DNA of 64,000 nt from Ottowia thiooxydans DSM 14619. Its GTDB lineage: Bacteria; Pseudomonadota; Gammaproteobacteria; Burkholderiales; Burkholderiaceae_C. Below, one piece after another: positions 53,009-62,105 of the stretch. The stretch is taken from NCBI RefSeq assembly GCF_000422885.1, contig NZ_AUGX01000029.1, positions 1-64,000 of the forward strand, in the 5' to 3' direction. The translations under genes were made by a program, and so were the position numbers. The notes beneath the pieces were generated by a model. The model worked only from the letters and a program-made list of their open reading frames with translations. It did not search any database and was not told the DNA's origin. The stretch's first letter is position 1. Each line of letters begins with the position of its first letter.

Positions 53009-53575
53009 TTGGCCACTGAACAAGAACTCTCCGACTTCCTCAAGAGCGTCGAAAAGCGATCGTTCAAGCGCGCGCTCTATCACGTCCGCGACGATGAGGC
53101 TGCTCTGGACATCGTGCAAGACAGCATGATGAAGCTCGCCGAGCATTACGGCGACAAGCCCGCAGCGGAGCTGCCGATGCTCTATCAGCGCATCCTCTCC
53201 AACACCACCCTGGACTGGTTTCGGCGCCAGAAAACGCGCAAGGCACTGTTTTCGAACATGAGCGACTTCGAAACAGCGGATGGCGACAACGATTTTGATC
53301 TACTGGAAACCTTTGCAGGGGTTTCAGACTCACAGCGAACAGAAAGCGCGGAGGATTTGACGCGGCGTGCACAAATCCTGCACGTAATAGAGTTACAAGT
53401 CCAAGAATTGCCTGGCCGTCAACGCGAGGCTTTTCTGATGCGTTATTGGGAAGAGATGGATGTTGCCGAGACGGCAGCGGCTATGGGTTGCTCGGAAGGC
53501 AGTGTCAAGACACACTGCTCGCGCGCAGTCCAGGCGCTGGCTAAGGCACTCCGGGCCAAGGGAATCATGCCATGA
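53009..53575 (+). CDS. RNA polymerase sigma factor (ECF-like)
   Basis: This 188-aa sigma factor has region 2 (DEAALDIVQDSMMKLAEHYG, LYQRILSNTTLDWFRRQKTR) and region 4 (LPGRQREAFLMRYWEEMDVA, ETAAAMGCSEGSVKTHCSRA). The start appears to be TTG at 53009, because an in-frame stop lies just upstream (52985) and no ATG precedes the conserved ATEQELSDFL. No ribosome binding site is visible. Next to DUF3619, DUF3106 and RDD genes this is a conserved Comamonadaceae/Burkholderiales cluster. Its stop overlaps the DUF3619 start. Confidence 0.9.
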   Translation: MATEQELSDFLKSVEKRSFKRALYHVRDDEAALDIVQDSMMKLAEHYGDKPAAELPMLYQRILSNTTLDWFRRQKTRKALFSNMSDFETADGDNDFDLLETFAGVSDSQRTESAEDLTRRAQILHVIELQVQELPGRQREAFLMRYWEEMDVAETAAAMGCSEGSVKTHCSRAVQALAKALRAKGIMP

Positions 53576-54045
53576 ACAGTCGCCACTATCCGCACACACG
53601 TGCGCACGCCGAGATATTGCAGAACCGCTTCGGGCTGAGAGTGGCTGCACGCCTATCCGCCGGTAGCGCTGAATTGCCGCATGACATCAGTGAGCGCCTG
53701 CGCGCCACTCGTGAACAGGCGGTTGCACGGCGTAAACAGGCTGTCGCCGTGACACGCCTGCGTACAGCTCCTGCGGTTGTCAGGTACGGAAACACGGTCG
53801 CCCTGGGCGGATTCGGCGACGATGTTCTGGGTCTGTGGGGTCGCCTGACCTCTGCTGTCCTTGTGATCGCCATGGCAGTCGCGCTGATAACGATCAATAT
53901 CGTGCAAGAGGATGACCGTGTGTCTGAAGTCGCTGAAGTCGATGCAGCACTGCTCACTGACGATCTGCCTCCTGCCGCCTATTCCGATCCAGGCTTCCTC
54001 CAATTTTTGAAAACTGACTCGGCTGCGCGCACCTCGAGCCAGTAA
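53572..54045 (+). CDS. DUF3619 family membrane protein, possible anti-sigma partner
   Basis: This 157-aa protein has a basic N-terminal half and one hydrophobic segment (SAVLVIAMAVALITINIV, about residues 97-115), followed by an acidic tail (EDDRVSEVAEVDAALLTDDL). Its ATG overlaps the sigma factor stop (ATGA). The one-helix layout and coupling to a sigma gene are suggestive of an anti-sigma factor, but this is inference; the family has no assigned function. Confidence 0.82.
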   Translation: MNSRHYPHTRAHAEILQNRFGLRVAARLSAGSAELPHDISERLRATREQAVARRKQAVAVTRLRTAPAVVRYGNTVALGGFGDDVLGLWGRLTSAVLVIAMAVALITINIVQEDDRVSEVAEVDAALLTDDLPPAAYSDPGFLQFLKTDSAARTSSQ

Positions 54046-54059
54046 ATCCGGTTTTTTAA

Positions 54060-54689
54060 ATGCGCGCTCAGTTGGTCAGTCTCCTGTCGGTCTCGACAAT
54101 CGCATTAGCTGCAGCGGGCGCTGTTGCCTATGCGCAACTCGCGCCATCGGTGGCACAACCCCCAGCTGCAGCCGCCGCACCAATGGGCGGCTCCGTGAAC
54201 TGGAGCGGTCTCAATGGGGAACAGAAGGCTGCCTTGAGCCCTTTGGCAAGCTTGTGGCCCAAGCTCAGTGCCGAGCATCAGCGCAAATGGATCGCATTGG
54301 CACACAATTTCGACCGCATGTCCCCTGCGGAGCGCAATATGCTGCAAGGTCGCATGAGCGATTGGGCCAAATTGACTCCAGCGCAGCGCACGCAGGCACG
54401 GTTGAATTTCGGTGAAACACGCAAGCTTCCGGTGGACGAGAAGAAAGCCAAATGGGAAGAGTACCAATCGCTGTCGGCTGAGGAGCGCCAGCGATTGGCA
54501 GCGGATAGACCCAAGCCGCCGAAAAGTACCGCTCCCGCTCTGCGTCCGGTGCCTCCTGAAAAGATCCTGCGCGCCACGCCGCGCCCTCCCGTATCACCGG
54601 CAGGTGGGGCTCAAACCCCTTCGCCCTTGAACAGAAACACGCTTCTGCCCCGCGCCCCTGCTCCGGCGGCCTCTTCAGCTACCCCTTAA
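54060..54689 (+). CDS. DUF3106 family exported protein
   Basis: This 209-aa protein has a signal peptide (LVSLLSVSTIALAAAGAVAYA). A DUF3106 core follows, with repeated short helices: WSGLNGEQKAALSPLASLWP, LSAEHQRKWIALAHNFDRMS, LTPAQRTQARLNFGETRKL. The C-terminus is Pro-rich. The helix pattern recalls periplasmic stress sensors of the CpxP/RseA-associated type, so with the sigma factor and DUF3619 it may form an envelope-stress module (inference). Confidence 0.82.
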   Translation: MRAQLVSLLSVSTIALAAAGAVAYAQLAPSVAQPPAAAAAPMGGSVNWSGLNGEQKAALSPLASLWPKLSAEHQRKWIALAHNFDRMSPAERNMLQGRMSDWAKLTPAQRTQARLNFGETRKLPVDEKKAKWEEYQSLSAEERQRLAADRPKPPKSTAPALRPVPPEKILRATPRPPVSPAGGAQTPSPLNRNTLLPRAPAPAASSATP

Positions 54690-54960
54690 AATCATGCGCT
54701 CTGGCGAGCGTGGGTGGCAAATGTTGCCGGGTGTAAGGCGTTTCTCTATTTCATTTTTCTCTATTCCATTTTTCACTGGCCCCTAGCCAATGGCGTGGAC
54801 TTGGGCTAGCGAATTTGGGGCCGACTTTCCGCAAGCCAGCGATCCCATGGTCAACCGCCCTGGATGCTCGCTCTTTGAGCCACGCTTCCTAGCTACTCCT
54901 CATAGCCCTATCTCTCAGCGGTCAATCGGCCTGTAGTCCTTGCTCAACATATCTTCGACG
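54690..54960. other. Intergenic gap, nothing recognised
   Basis: About 270 bases lie between the DUF3106 and RDD genes. No clear terminator or gene was seen. A TTG at 54940 could extend the RDD gene slightly. Confidence 0.4.
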
Positions 54961-55494
54961 ATGCCATCTTCTTCCAGCGCGCCTTCCTCACCGCTCATCG
55001 CTCCGCCGCTGCGGCGACGCATGGCTTGCTGGCTCTATGAAGGCATGTTGATGTTCGCCGTCGTCTTTTTGGCTGGCTACCTTTTCAGCGCTTTGACACA
55101 AACTCGCCACGCGCTGCACAACCGGCACGGCTTGCAGGCCTTTATTTTCGTGGTCGCGGGCATCTACTTCGCGTGGTTCTGGTCGAAAGGCCAGACCTTG
55201 GCCATGAAAACCTGGCATATCCGGGTGGTGGACCGAGGCGGCCAATCGCTTCCACAATGGCGGGCTCTTCTGCGCTACTTCCTGAGCTGGATCTGGTTTC
55301 TGCCTCCGCTGCTGCTGATGGCGCCTTTCGGACTTTCGGGTGGTGAAATTTCTGTGCTCCTGATGGGGTGGGTGGCGGTCTGGGCGTTGCTGAGTCGATT
55401 TCAACGCGAAGGACAGTTTTGGCACGACGTTTGGGCAGGCACACGTTTAGTGGAAGCACCGCGACTCCCTCCAAAGGTCAAAAAACGCTCTTAG
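54961..55494 (+). CDS. RDD family membrane protein
   Basis: This 177-aa membrane protein has RRRMACWLYEGMLMFAVVFL at the first helix, QTLAMKTWHIRVVD in the middle, and FWHDVWAGTRLVEAP at the end, matching the RDD domain. The usual R-D-D reads R-YEG, a common variant. There are about four hydrophobic segments. Function in the cluster is unknown. The start is taken as ATG 54961; TTG at 54940 would add seven residues. Confidence 0.85.
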   Translation: MPSSSSAPSSPLIAPPLRRRMACWLYEGMLMFAVVFLAGYLFSALTQTRHALHNRHGLQAFIFVVAGIYFAWFWSKGQTLAMKTWHIRVVDRGGQSLPQWRALLRYFLSWIWFLPPLLLMAPFGLSGGEISVLLMGWVAVWALLSRFQREGQFWHDVWAGTRLVEAPRLPPKVKKRS

Positions 55495-55560
55495 GACGTG
55501 TTTTCCAGCTAAGCGCGTGTTCATCAACAAGTTGCCATATGCCTGCGTGACAATCGCCGC

Positions 55561-55998
55561 ATGAGCTCAACGCCTTCCAAATCAAATCCGACCACGCCGC
55601 CAAGAGACCCGAACGAGCCCGTTAACCCGCAAAAGGCACGAACTGGTCTCTCACGTATCTGGCATGCCACCGGCTACTCCATCGAAGGCTTGCGTGCAGG
55701 CTGGAACGAAACGGCATTCCGGCAGGAAGCCATGGCAGCCATGGTTCTCATACCCGCCGCTTTCTGGTTGGGCCGTAGCTGGGCGGAGACAGCACTTTTG
55801 GCTGGCTCGGTACTGATCGTGATGATTGTCGAACTGCTCAACACGGGTATAGAGACGGCCATCGACCGCATAGGGCCTGAATGGCATGATCTATCCAAGC
55901 GAGCGAAGGATATGGGCAGCGCTGCGGTCCTGCTGAGCTTGCTGATGGCGACCGGCATTTGGCTGGCAGCCTTGTACGTTAAATTCTTCGTTTCATGA
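55561..55998 (+). CDS. dgkA: Diacylglycerol kinase
   Basis: This small integral membrane kinase (145 aa) recycles diacylglycerol from envelope lipid turnover. The family core is complete: AFRQEAMAAMVLIPAAFWLG, VELLNTGIETAIDRIG, EWHDLSKRAKDMGSAAV. A polar N-terminal extension of about 30 residues is extra compared with E. coli DgkA. The stop overlaps the next gene's ATG (ATGA). Confidence 0.93.
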   Translation: MSSTPSKSNPTTPPRDPNEPVNPQKARTGLSRIWHATGYSIEGLRAGWNETAFRQEAMAAMVLIPAAFWLGRSWAETALLAGSVLIVMIVELLNTGIETAIDRIGPEWHDLSKRAKDMGSAAVLLSLLMATGIWLAALYVKFFVS

Positions 55999-56636
55999 AA
56001 AATACTGTTTCTGTTTCCGCTTCCCTTTCCGCTTCTGTACCCAAGCCCGCATCTGAGCCGGCTTTTTCTCTGTGTGTGTACTGCGGTTCCCGCAATGGAG
56101 TGACTCCAGACTACGCTGAAGTCGCTCGCGAAGTAGGACATTGGATTGGCGAACATCAAGGCCAACTCGTGTATGGCGGTGGCCGTAGTGGCTTGATGGG
56201 TGTCGTGGCTGATGCAGCACTGGAAGCCGGTGCACGGGTGATTGGCGTCATTCCCCAAGCGCTGGTCGATAGAGAGCACGCCCACCGAGGCTGCACCGAA
56301 TTGCTGATCGTAGACACCATGCATGAGCGCAAGCGCCTCATGGCCGAGCACTCCAATGCATTCCTGGCCTTGCCGGGAGGGATTGGCACGTTTGAAGAGT
56401 TCTTTGAAGCATGGACGTGGCGCCAATTGGGCTACCACAACAAACCGCTCGGCCTGCTCAATCACGCAGGCTATTACAGCAGCATGCTGGAGTTCCTGCG
56501 TCATGGCGTCAACCAGGGCTTCATGGACGAAGGTCAAATGCGGTCGATTGAGGTAGACGAGCGTCCGACGCCCTTACTGGAAAAGCTCATAGAGTCCGCG
56601 GGGTTGCCCACGGCCGTGCGTCTCGAGGAAATTTAA
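55995..56636 (+). CDS. LOG-family protein (cytokinin riboside monophosphate phosphoribohydrolase type)
   Basis: This 213-aa lysine-decarboxylase-like (LOG) protein cleaves ribose 5-phosphate from nucleotide monophosphates. Motifs: VYCGSRNGVTPDYAEVA, LVYGGGRSGLMGVVADAAL, MHERKRLMAEHSNAFLALPG and GGIGTFEEFFEAWTWRQLG, the last being the PGGxGTxxE signature. In plant-associated bacteria LOGs make active cytokinins; elsewhere they act in nucleotide salvage. It is coupled to dgkA by a 4-base overlap. Confidence 0.9.
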   Translation: MKNTVSVSASLSASVPKPASEPAFSLCVYCGSRNGVTPDYAEVAREVGHWIGEHQGQLVYGGGRSGLMGVVADAALEAGARVIGVIPQALVDREHAHRGCTELLIVDTMHERKRLMAEHSNAFLALPGGIGTFEEFFEAWTWRQLGYHNKPLGLLNHAGYYSSMLEFLRHGVNQGFMDEGQMRSIEVDERPTPLLEKLIESAGLPTAVRLEEI

Positions 56637-56711
56637 ACCTTAGGGCGTCCATGCGAACGCCGCAGCGCAATCAATGCGTTCCGCTGCAGTTTCCGGGTTA
56701 AGGACCACAGC

Positions 56712-56748
56712 AAAAAGCCGCACTCCGAAATTCGGAGTGCGGCTTTTT
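56712..56748. terminator. Bidirectional terminator
   Basis: AAAAAGCCGCACTCCGAA (56712-56729) and TTCGGAGTGCGGCTTTTT (56731-56748) form a long perfect stem with U-runs for both directions, between the convergent LOG and CsbD genes. Confidence 0.95.
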
Positions 56749-56791
56749 TCTGGGCGGCGTTCAGGGGTTCATCTGAGCCCCTGAAGAATAC

Positions 56792-57007
56792 TCAATCCCA
56801 GCGGAAATCCTTGTTGCGGGATTCCCAGGCAGTCAATTGCTCTTCAGCAACATCCTTGGCAATACCTTGGCGCTCTTGGAGTTTGCCAATGAACTGGTCA
56901 CGCTTTCCGGCAATGACATCCAGATCATCATCCGTTAGCTTGCCCCATTGCTCTTTCACTTTGCCTTTGAATTGCAGCCAGTTGCCTTTGATGCGGTCTT
57001 CATTCAT
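56792..57007 (-). CDS. CsbD-family stress protein
   Basis: This 71-aa hydrophilic protein (MNEDRIKGNWLQFKGKVKEQ, WGKLTDDDLDVIAGKRDQFI) matches the CsbD/YjbJ family, abundant under general stress in many bacteria, with unknown mechanism. The ATG at 57007 has AAGGAG 6 bases upstream. It stands alone between terminators. Confidence 0.92.
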   Translation of the reverse strand: MNEDRIKGNWLQFKGKVKEQWGKLTDDDLDVIAGKRDQFIGKLQERQGIAKDVAEEQLTAWESRNKDFRWD

Positions 57008-57161
57008 ATTCAGCTCCTTGTTTCTACGATAGGTCACAGTTGCCGTCTCCGGGTGTCAGAGACCAAAACGTCTGCGATGGATTTACTGTAGAAAAGATAG
57101 CTGGATTGGTCAGTCAGCGCAGGTGAGCATTGCGCGTCAGTCCACACCTACGGCAGCACAC

Positions 57162-58367
57162 CTACTCGCGCTCTTCAGGCAAGAACAGCTCCTGCAGGTC
57201 GCTCAGGAAGTCGAATCCACGCTCACTCGGGCGAACCCAGGCGCCTTCGCGTTCAATCAAGCCCGCTTCCTCAGCCTTTTTCAACCCTTCGGTGACGCTG
57301 CTCGGAGGCAAGCCCGTGCGATCAACGAAATCCTGCAGCGCGAAGCCGTCCTTCAATCTAAAGGCGTTCAGCATGTACTCGAAGGGTAAATCCTTTCGCG
57401 GCACCTCATGCTCCTGGGCAATCGCATCGCCCGCCAGTGCCTTGTTCATGTAGAGATCGGGTTCACGATGCCGCACCTGACGAATGATCCTGTGGGCGAA
57501 ACTCAGTTTGCCGTGAGCGCCTGCACCTATCCCCAGGTAGTCTCCAAATTGCCAGTAGTTGAGGTTGTGCACACAGCGGTGACCCGCGCGTGCATACCCC
57601 GAGACCTCATACCGTTCCAGACCCGCCCCCACCGTAAGTTCGGTGATGCGATCGAGCATGGCCCAGGCGCTGTCTTCATCCGGTACCTTGGGTGGAAACT
57701 TGAAAAACACCGTATTCGGCTCGATCGTGAGGTGGTAGATCGACAAATGAGGAGGTGCCAGCGCCAGAGCGGTATGTACGTCCTGCTCCAAGCCCTTCAG
57801 GGTTTGCCCAGGCAGTGCATACATCAAGTCCAAATTGAAGGTATCGAAGGCTCTAGCGGCCTCCTCCACCGCGGCACGGGCCTGTGCGCCATCGTGCACC
57901 CGACCCAGCGCTTTCAGGTTGGCATCATCGAAACTCTGCACACCCACAGAAAGACGGGTCACCCCAGCCCCCCGAAACGAGGCGAAGCGTTCGCGCTCGA
58001 AGGTGCCAGGATTGGCTTCCAGCGTAATCTCGCACAACGGAGCGAGCTGGACACGGGCGCGGATTGCGGCGATCAGGCGGTCAATGGCCTCAGGCTCGAA
58101 CAAGCTGGGCGTGCCCCCACCGATGAACACGCTATGAATCTGACGCCCCCATATCAGCGGGAGACTGCTTTCAAGATCAAGGATGAGCGCATCAATGTAG
58201 CGCTTTTGCTGCGCCAGCTTATCCACACCCACACGAGGTTCATGCGAATTGAAATCGCAGTAGGGACACTTTTTGAGGCACCAGGGCAGGTGAACATAGA
58301 GCGACAACGGCGGCAAGGCTGGCAGTTGCAGGGTGCCAGTGCGCATGTAATGTGTGAGGTCTTTCAC
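57162..58367 (-). CDS. hemW: HemW-type radical SAM protein (haem chaperone)
   Basis: This 401-aa radical SAM protein has LYVHLPWCLKKCPYCDFNSH with the CxxxCxxC iron-sulfur motif, SVFIGGGTPSLFEPEAIDRL, LEANPGTFERERFASFRGAG and RLSVGVQSFDDANLKALGR. HemW proteins resemble coproporphyrinogen dehydrogenase HemN but lack its activity and deliver haem to respiratory proteins. The start is GTG at 58367, overlapping the rdgB stop (GTGA). Confidence 0.92.
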   Translation of the reverse strand: MKDLTHYMRTGTLQLPALPPLSLYVHLPWCLKKCPYCDFNSHEPRVGVDKLAQQKRYIDALILDLESSLPLIWGRQIHSVFIGGGTPSLFEPEAIDRLIAAIRARVQLAPLCEITLEANPGTFERERFASFRGAGVTRLSVGVQSFDDANLKALGRVHDGAQARAAVEEAARAFDTFNLDLMYALPGQTLKGLEQDVHTALALAPPHLSIYHLTIEPNTVFFKFPPKVPDEDSAWAMLDRITELTVGAGLERYEVSGYARAGHRCVHNLNYWQFGDYLGIGAGAHGKLSFAHRIIRQVRHREPDLYMNKALAGDAIAQEHEVPRKDLPFEYMLNAFRLKDGFALQDFVDRTGLPPSSVTEGLKKAEEAGLIEREGAWVRPSERGFDFLSDLQELFLPEERE

Positions 58368-58963
58368 AGCCAGCGTTCACGCATCAAGACCACCATGGCC
58401 TGAGCCGCCTGGCCGCGATGGCTATGGGCGTTCTTGACTTCTGGCGGCAACTCCGCGAAGGTTTTTTCAAACTGGGGGATGAACATCACAGGGTCGAAAC
58501 CGAAGCCGTTGGTGCCTTTCGGCTCTCGTACGATCTCGCCGACCACCCGGCCTACGGCGATCAACGGTTCTGGATCGTCGGCGCTGCGCAGAGCCACTAG
58601 CGTGCTAACCAGTGCTGCACGGCGTTGATCCACAGCTTGCATCTGTTCGAGCAACGCGCGTACGTTATTCGCATCACCCTTCTCGTAGCCGAATTGAGTG
58701 GCGTAGTACGCCGTGTCCACGCCTGGGAGGCCACCAAAGGCATCTACGCACAAGCCTGCGTCATCGGCCAACGCTGGCAGGCCGCTGGCCGCGGACGCAT
58801 GGCGCGCCTTGGCAAGCGCGTTTTCAACGAAGGTGCGATACGGCTCCTCAGCCTCGCCAATGCCCAGCTCGGATTGGCGCACCAGCGTCATCTGCAAGGG
58901 TGCCAACATCGCTTGCAATTCGGCGAGCTTTCCCTGATTGTTCGAAGCTAAAACGATTTTCAT
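58364..58963 (-). CDS. rdgB: dITP/XTP pyrophosphatase
   Basis: This 199-aa Ham1/RdgB enzyme hydrolyses non-canonical purine nucleoside triphosphates to keep them out of DNA. Motifs: IVLASNNQGKLAELQAML, YRTFVENALAKARHASAASG, LPALADDAGLCVDAFGGLPG and TNGFGFDPVMFIP. The length is normal. It sits between rph and hemW in one minus-strand series. Confidence 0.95.
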   Translation of the reverse strand: MKIVLASNNQGKLAELQAMLAPLQMTLVRQSELGIGEAEEPYRTFVENALAKARHASAASGLPALADDAGLCVDAFGGLPGVDTAYYATQFGYEKGDANNVRALLEQMQAVDQRRAALVSTLVALRSADDPEPLIAVGRVVGEIVREPKGTNGFGFDPVMFIPQFEKTFAELPPEVKNAHSHRGQAAQAMVVLMRERWL

Positions 58964-58995
58964 GACCTTGCTCTCATCTGCACCTTGGGTGGCGC

Positions 58996-59739
58996 TTATT
59001 GCAACAGGGCGCTCTGCTGCGCGGCGATCAGCTCGCCAATGCCCTTTTCGGCCAGAGCGAGCAGTGCGTTCATTTCCGCACGGGAAAACGCAGCCCCTTC
59101 AGCCGTGCCTTGCACTTCTACGAAATGACCAGCGCCAGTCATGACGACGTTCATATCCGTATCGCAAGCCGAGTCTTCGCTGTAATCGATATCGAGCAGA
59201 GGAACGCCCCCCACAATGCCTACCGATATGGCCGCCACCGGCTGAATAATGGGCGATTCAGCGAGTGTGCCGCGTTGAATGAGCCAATTCACCGCATCTT
59301 GCGCCGCGATAAAAGCGCCAGTAATGCTGGCGGTACGCGTACCACCGTCGGCCTGAATGACATCGCAATCGAGATGAATCGTGCGTTCGCCCAGCTTCTT
59401 GAGATCAAATACGGCCCGCAGGCTGCGGCCGATCAGACGCTGGATCTCTTGCGTGCGGCCGCTCTGCTTACCGCGCGCGGCTTCCCGGTCGCCACGTGTG
59501 TGCGTGGCTCGCGGGAGCATGCCGTACTCTGCGGTCACCCAGCCTTCACCGCTGCCACGCTTGTGGGGAGGCACCTTTTCCTCGACGGAGGCGTTGCACA
59601 ACACGCGGGTGTTGCCAAACTCGATCATCACCGAACCTTCAGCATGCAAGGTGAAGTGGCGGGTAATGCGCACGGGGCGCAGCTGGTCAGCCGCCCGGTC
59701 GGTTCGTTTCGGTGCGTTGGAGGCAGAAGAAGTGGTCAT
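58996..59739 (-). CDS. rph: Ribonuclease PH
   Basis: This 247-aa phosphorolytic 3'-5' exoribonuclease trims tRNA 3' ends. Motifs: [79 protein letters not shown] and [20 protein letters not shown]. Full length. It lies 32 bases upstream of rdgB. Confidence 0.96.
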   Translation of the reverse strand: MTTSSASNAPKRTDRAADQLRPVRITRHFTLHAEGSVMIEFGNTRVLCNASVEEKVPPHKRGSGEGWVTAEYGMLPRATHTRGDREAARGKQSGRTQEIQRLIGRSLRAVFDLKKLGERTIHLDCDVIQADGGTRTASITGAFIAAQDAVNWLIQRGTLAESPIIQPVAAISVGIVGGVPLLDIDYSEDSACDTDMNVVMTGAGHFVEVQGTAEGAAFSRAEMNALLALAEKGIGELIAAQQSALLQ

Positions 59740-59986
59740 GGATGAAAGGATGAATAGTGGGGAATGTCGCTGCCCGGGTGAGCGCGTATGACTGATTTTC
59801 TCAGAGCCTGTTCAAAGTCTCTTCGACCGGGCTTTCTGAGTGCGAAGTGAAAGGACGCCCATGGGGCTCCATAGGGTCGGGCAACTCGGTAATGACTACG
59901 CGCTCAGAGAGGCTTTCTCAGAGCGCGTGCTTAAGCGTTTGGAACTCAATCTTCTCGCAAGGAAGGCTCTGAACAGAGCTCAAAGT
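59740..59986. other. Intergenic gap with weak inverted sequences
   Basis: About 250 bases lie between rph and the phosphatase gene. Several short related motifs around AGAGCCTGTTCAAAGTCT recur in both orientations but form no clear terminator or known repeat. Confidence 0.35.
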
Positions 59987-60898
59987 CTAGCGCCTGCGGG
60001 CCACGGATCGTTGAATGGCTTCGTTGATTTCTTCAATGGAGCGATCAATCGCGCTTTCATCCAGGTTATCAGTGACCGGATCGATTTCGTCAGCCTGTAT
60101 GGTGGAGGCAAAGCCTTCGACGCTCATGGTTTCGGTTTGGGTGAACCCACTGCTATCGTTACCGATTCGCTGGGAAGTGCCTTCCCACTCAATCGCCAGA
60201 GCCGTGACGTTGTCAGCGTGCGAACCGCCATTTTTCAGCGCCTCATCCACCAGCTCGGGAACGACTTTGGCCACTGGCTGGGCCGAAAGGGCCGCCACGA
60301 TACGCTTGTCTTCCACGCAACCCCAAAGGCCGTCAGAGCACAAAAGCATCTTATCGCCCTGTTTGAGAAGCAAGGGCCCGGAAATATCAAAGACAGGCCG
60401 CACTGCGGAACCAAGACAGGTAAACAACACGTTGCGGTTGATACCCTTGAGCGGCATGCCCGCTCGGCCTTGCGCTTCCAGGTAGGAGTGATCACGGGTC
60501 CGTGAAACGAGCTGACCATCTCTGACGATATACAGGCGCGAATCTCCGCAGTGCACCCAGTACAGGTTTCCCCCCTGAATAAGCGCCACGACCAAGGTGG
60601 TGCGAGGGGTATCAAGCATGGCACGCGCGCTGGCATGGCGAACGATCTGCTGATGGGCCGCCTTGACAGCGCTGCTAAGAAAGGGCGCCACCTCCGGTAG
60701 ACGCGGCTTGGCGTCACGTTGGAAACGGGCTGACATGGTCTGCAAAGCGATCTGGGCAGCGGTCTCCCCTTCGGGATGCCCCCCCATACCATCGGCAAGC
60801 ATGAACATGCTGGCTTCACGCGTGAAGCAGTAACCCATGCGGTCTTCGTTCTTTTCACGGCCACCGACGCGACTGAGCTGAAATACTGAGAATTTCAT
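59987..60898 (-). CDS. PP2C-family serine/threonine phosphatase
   Basis: This 303-aa PP2C/Stp-type phosphatase begins MKFSVFQLSRVGGREKNEDR, with FMLADGMGGHPEGETAAQIA for metal binding, WVHCGDSRLYIVRDGQL, KMLLCSDGLWGCV and GSHADNVTALAIEWEG. It has an extra C-terminal region of about 65 residues, mostly polar. It directly follows the kinase gene (121-base gap), so the two probably form a reversible phosphorylation pair. Confidence 0.92.
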   Translation of the reverse strand: MKFSVFQLSRVGGREKNEDRMGYCFTREASMFMLADGMGGHPEGETAAQIALQTMSARFQRDAKPRLPEVAPFLSSAVKAAHQQIVRHASARAMLDTPRTTLVVALIQGGNLYWVHCGDSRLYIVRDGQLVSRTRDHSYLEAQGRAGMPLKGINRNVLFTCLGSAVRPVFDISGPLLLKQGDKMLLCSDGLWGCVEDKRIVAALSAQPVAKVVPELVDEALKNGGSHADNVTALAIEWEGTSQRIGNDSSGFTQTETMSVEGFASTIQADEIDPVTDNLDESAIDRSIEEINEAIQRSVARRR

Positions 60899-61019
60899 GA
60901 GAATTACCGTGTTTTCGTGTGTCCGGTTTCCTGGAGCGTATTCACTATTCGCTGATCACGATCGTGTTTCATACTTTCAAAGGCGTCCCTCTCCCGAGGG
61001 GCTCTTCCTGAATCGCTCA

Positions 61020-62021
61020 TTATTTGGGACCGAAGCGCGTGGCCCGCATGATGTTCTTCTTCGCGTCGGACATCACGTTATCGAATTGGAGCCGCACTTT
61101 CTCGCCCACTGAAAGCTTGGTGTACTGACGCTCGCCTTCCCTGCCCAGTTCTTTCTGCAACGCGAAGACTGACTGCGGCCTGGACAGCGGATCCAGCGAC
61201 ATGCACCACTCCACCATTTCGATCAGGTTGTCGGAGTAGACCCCCCGCATGCGGGTCAATGACAAGCCCAGGCGGTCTTTGTCAAGCCGCTGGGGTGCAT
61301 CGTTGGGTGGATAGCCTTGCATACAGGAGTAAATGCAAGCGCCAATGGCGTAGATATCCGTCCAGGGCCCCATGGTGGAGTCACGTCGGTACATCTCGGG
61401 GGCTGCAAAACCGGGGGTGTACATAGGGCGGGTGAAGTTTCCGTCCTTGTTGAGCACTTCGCGCGCAGCCCCGAAATCGAGCATCACGGCCTTGTTTTCA
61501 TTGGTGACGAAAATATTGGCGGGCTTCAAGTCGAGATGCAGCATTTTGTGCTGATGGACGATTCGCAGGCCACGCAAAATTTCATCGAAAAGGGACCTGA
61601 TGGTCGACTCGCGAAACACCTTCTGTTTCTTCAGATCGCGCGCAGTCACAATGAAATCCTGTAAGGTGGCACCTTCCAGGTAGTTCATCACCATGTAGAC
61701 CGTTTCGTTTTCCCGGAAGAAATTCAAAACGCTGACCACTGAGGCGTGCGAAATCTGAGCCAGTGAACGGCCCTCTTCGAAGAAGCTCTTGAGTCCTAGC
61801 CGGTAAAGAGACAGCTTTTCAGAGGCCACCTCCGGCACTAATTCTCCCGGCGCACGGGAAGTGAGCGCGGAAGGGAGGTATTCTTTGATGGCTACCTGTT
61901 GTCCGTCTTTATCGGTGGCGAGGTAGACCACCCCGAAGCCGCCAGCTGAAAGCTTGCGCACAACGCGATAGCCGCCGATCACCGTCTTCGGCGGCAGAGG
62001 GCTTGGCTTCGGCTTTGACAT
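61020..62021 (-). CDS. Serine/threonine protein kinase (Hanks type)
   Basis: This 333-aa kinase has the glycine loop KLSAGGFGVVYLA, Lys in VAIKEYLPSAL, the catalytic loop MLHLDLKPANIFVTNENK (HLDLKPAN in place of HRDLKPEN), DFG in VMLDFGAAREVL and APE-like FAAPEMYRRDSTMGPWTDIY. No transmembrane or PASTA region is visible, so it is cytoplasmic. The start is the ATG at 62021. It diverges from yicC and precedes the PP2C gene. Confidence 0.92.
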   Translation of the reverse strand: MSKPKPSPLPPKTVIGGYRVVRKLSAGGFGVVYLATDKDGQQVAIKEYLPSALTSRAPGELVPEVASEKLSLYRLGLKSFFEEGRSLAQISHASVVSVLNFFRENETVYMVMNYLEGATLQDFIVTARDLKKQKVFRESTIRSLFDEILRGLRIVHQHKMLHLDLKPANIFVTNENKAVMLDFGAAREVLNKDGNFTRPMYTPGFAAPEMYRRDSTMGPWTDIYAIGACIYSCMQGYPPNDAPQRLDKDRLGLSLTRMRGVYSDNLIEMVEWCMSLDPLSRPQSVFALQKELGREGERQYTKLSVGEKVRLQFDNVMSDAKKNIMRATRFGPK

Positions 62022-62105
62022 AATTTGCGGCAATTGTCTCCAGGCGGTCTGACCCGGGTTCTAGAAAATGGCCGCCATGACCCCCTATACCCTGGAAAGG
62101 TTCGA

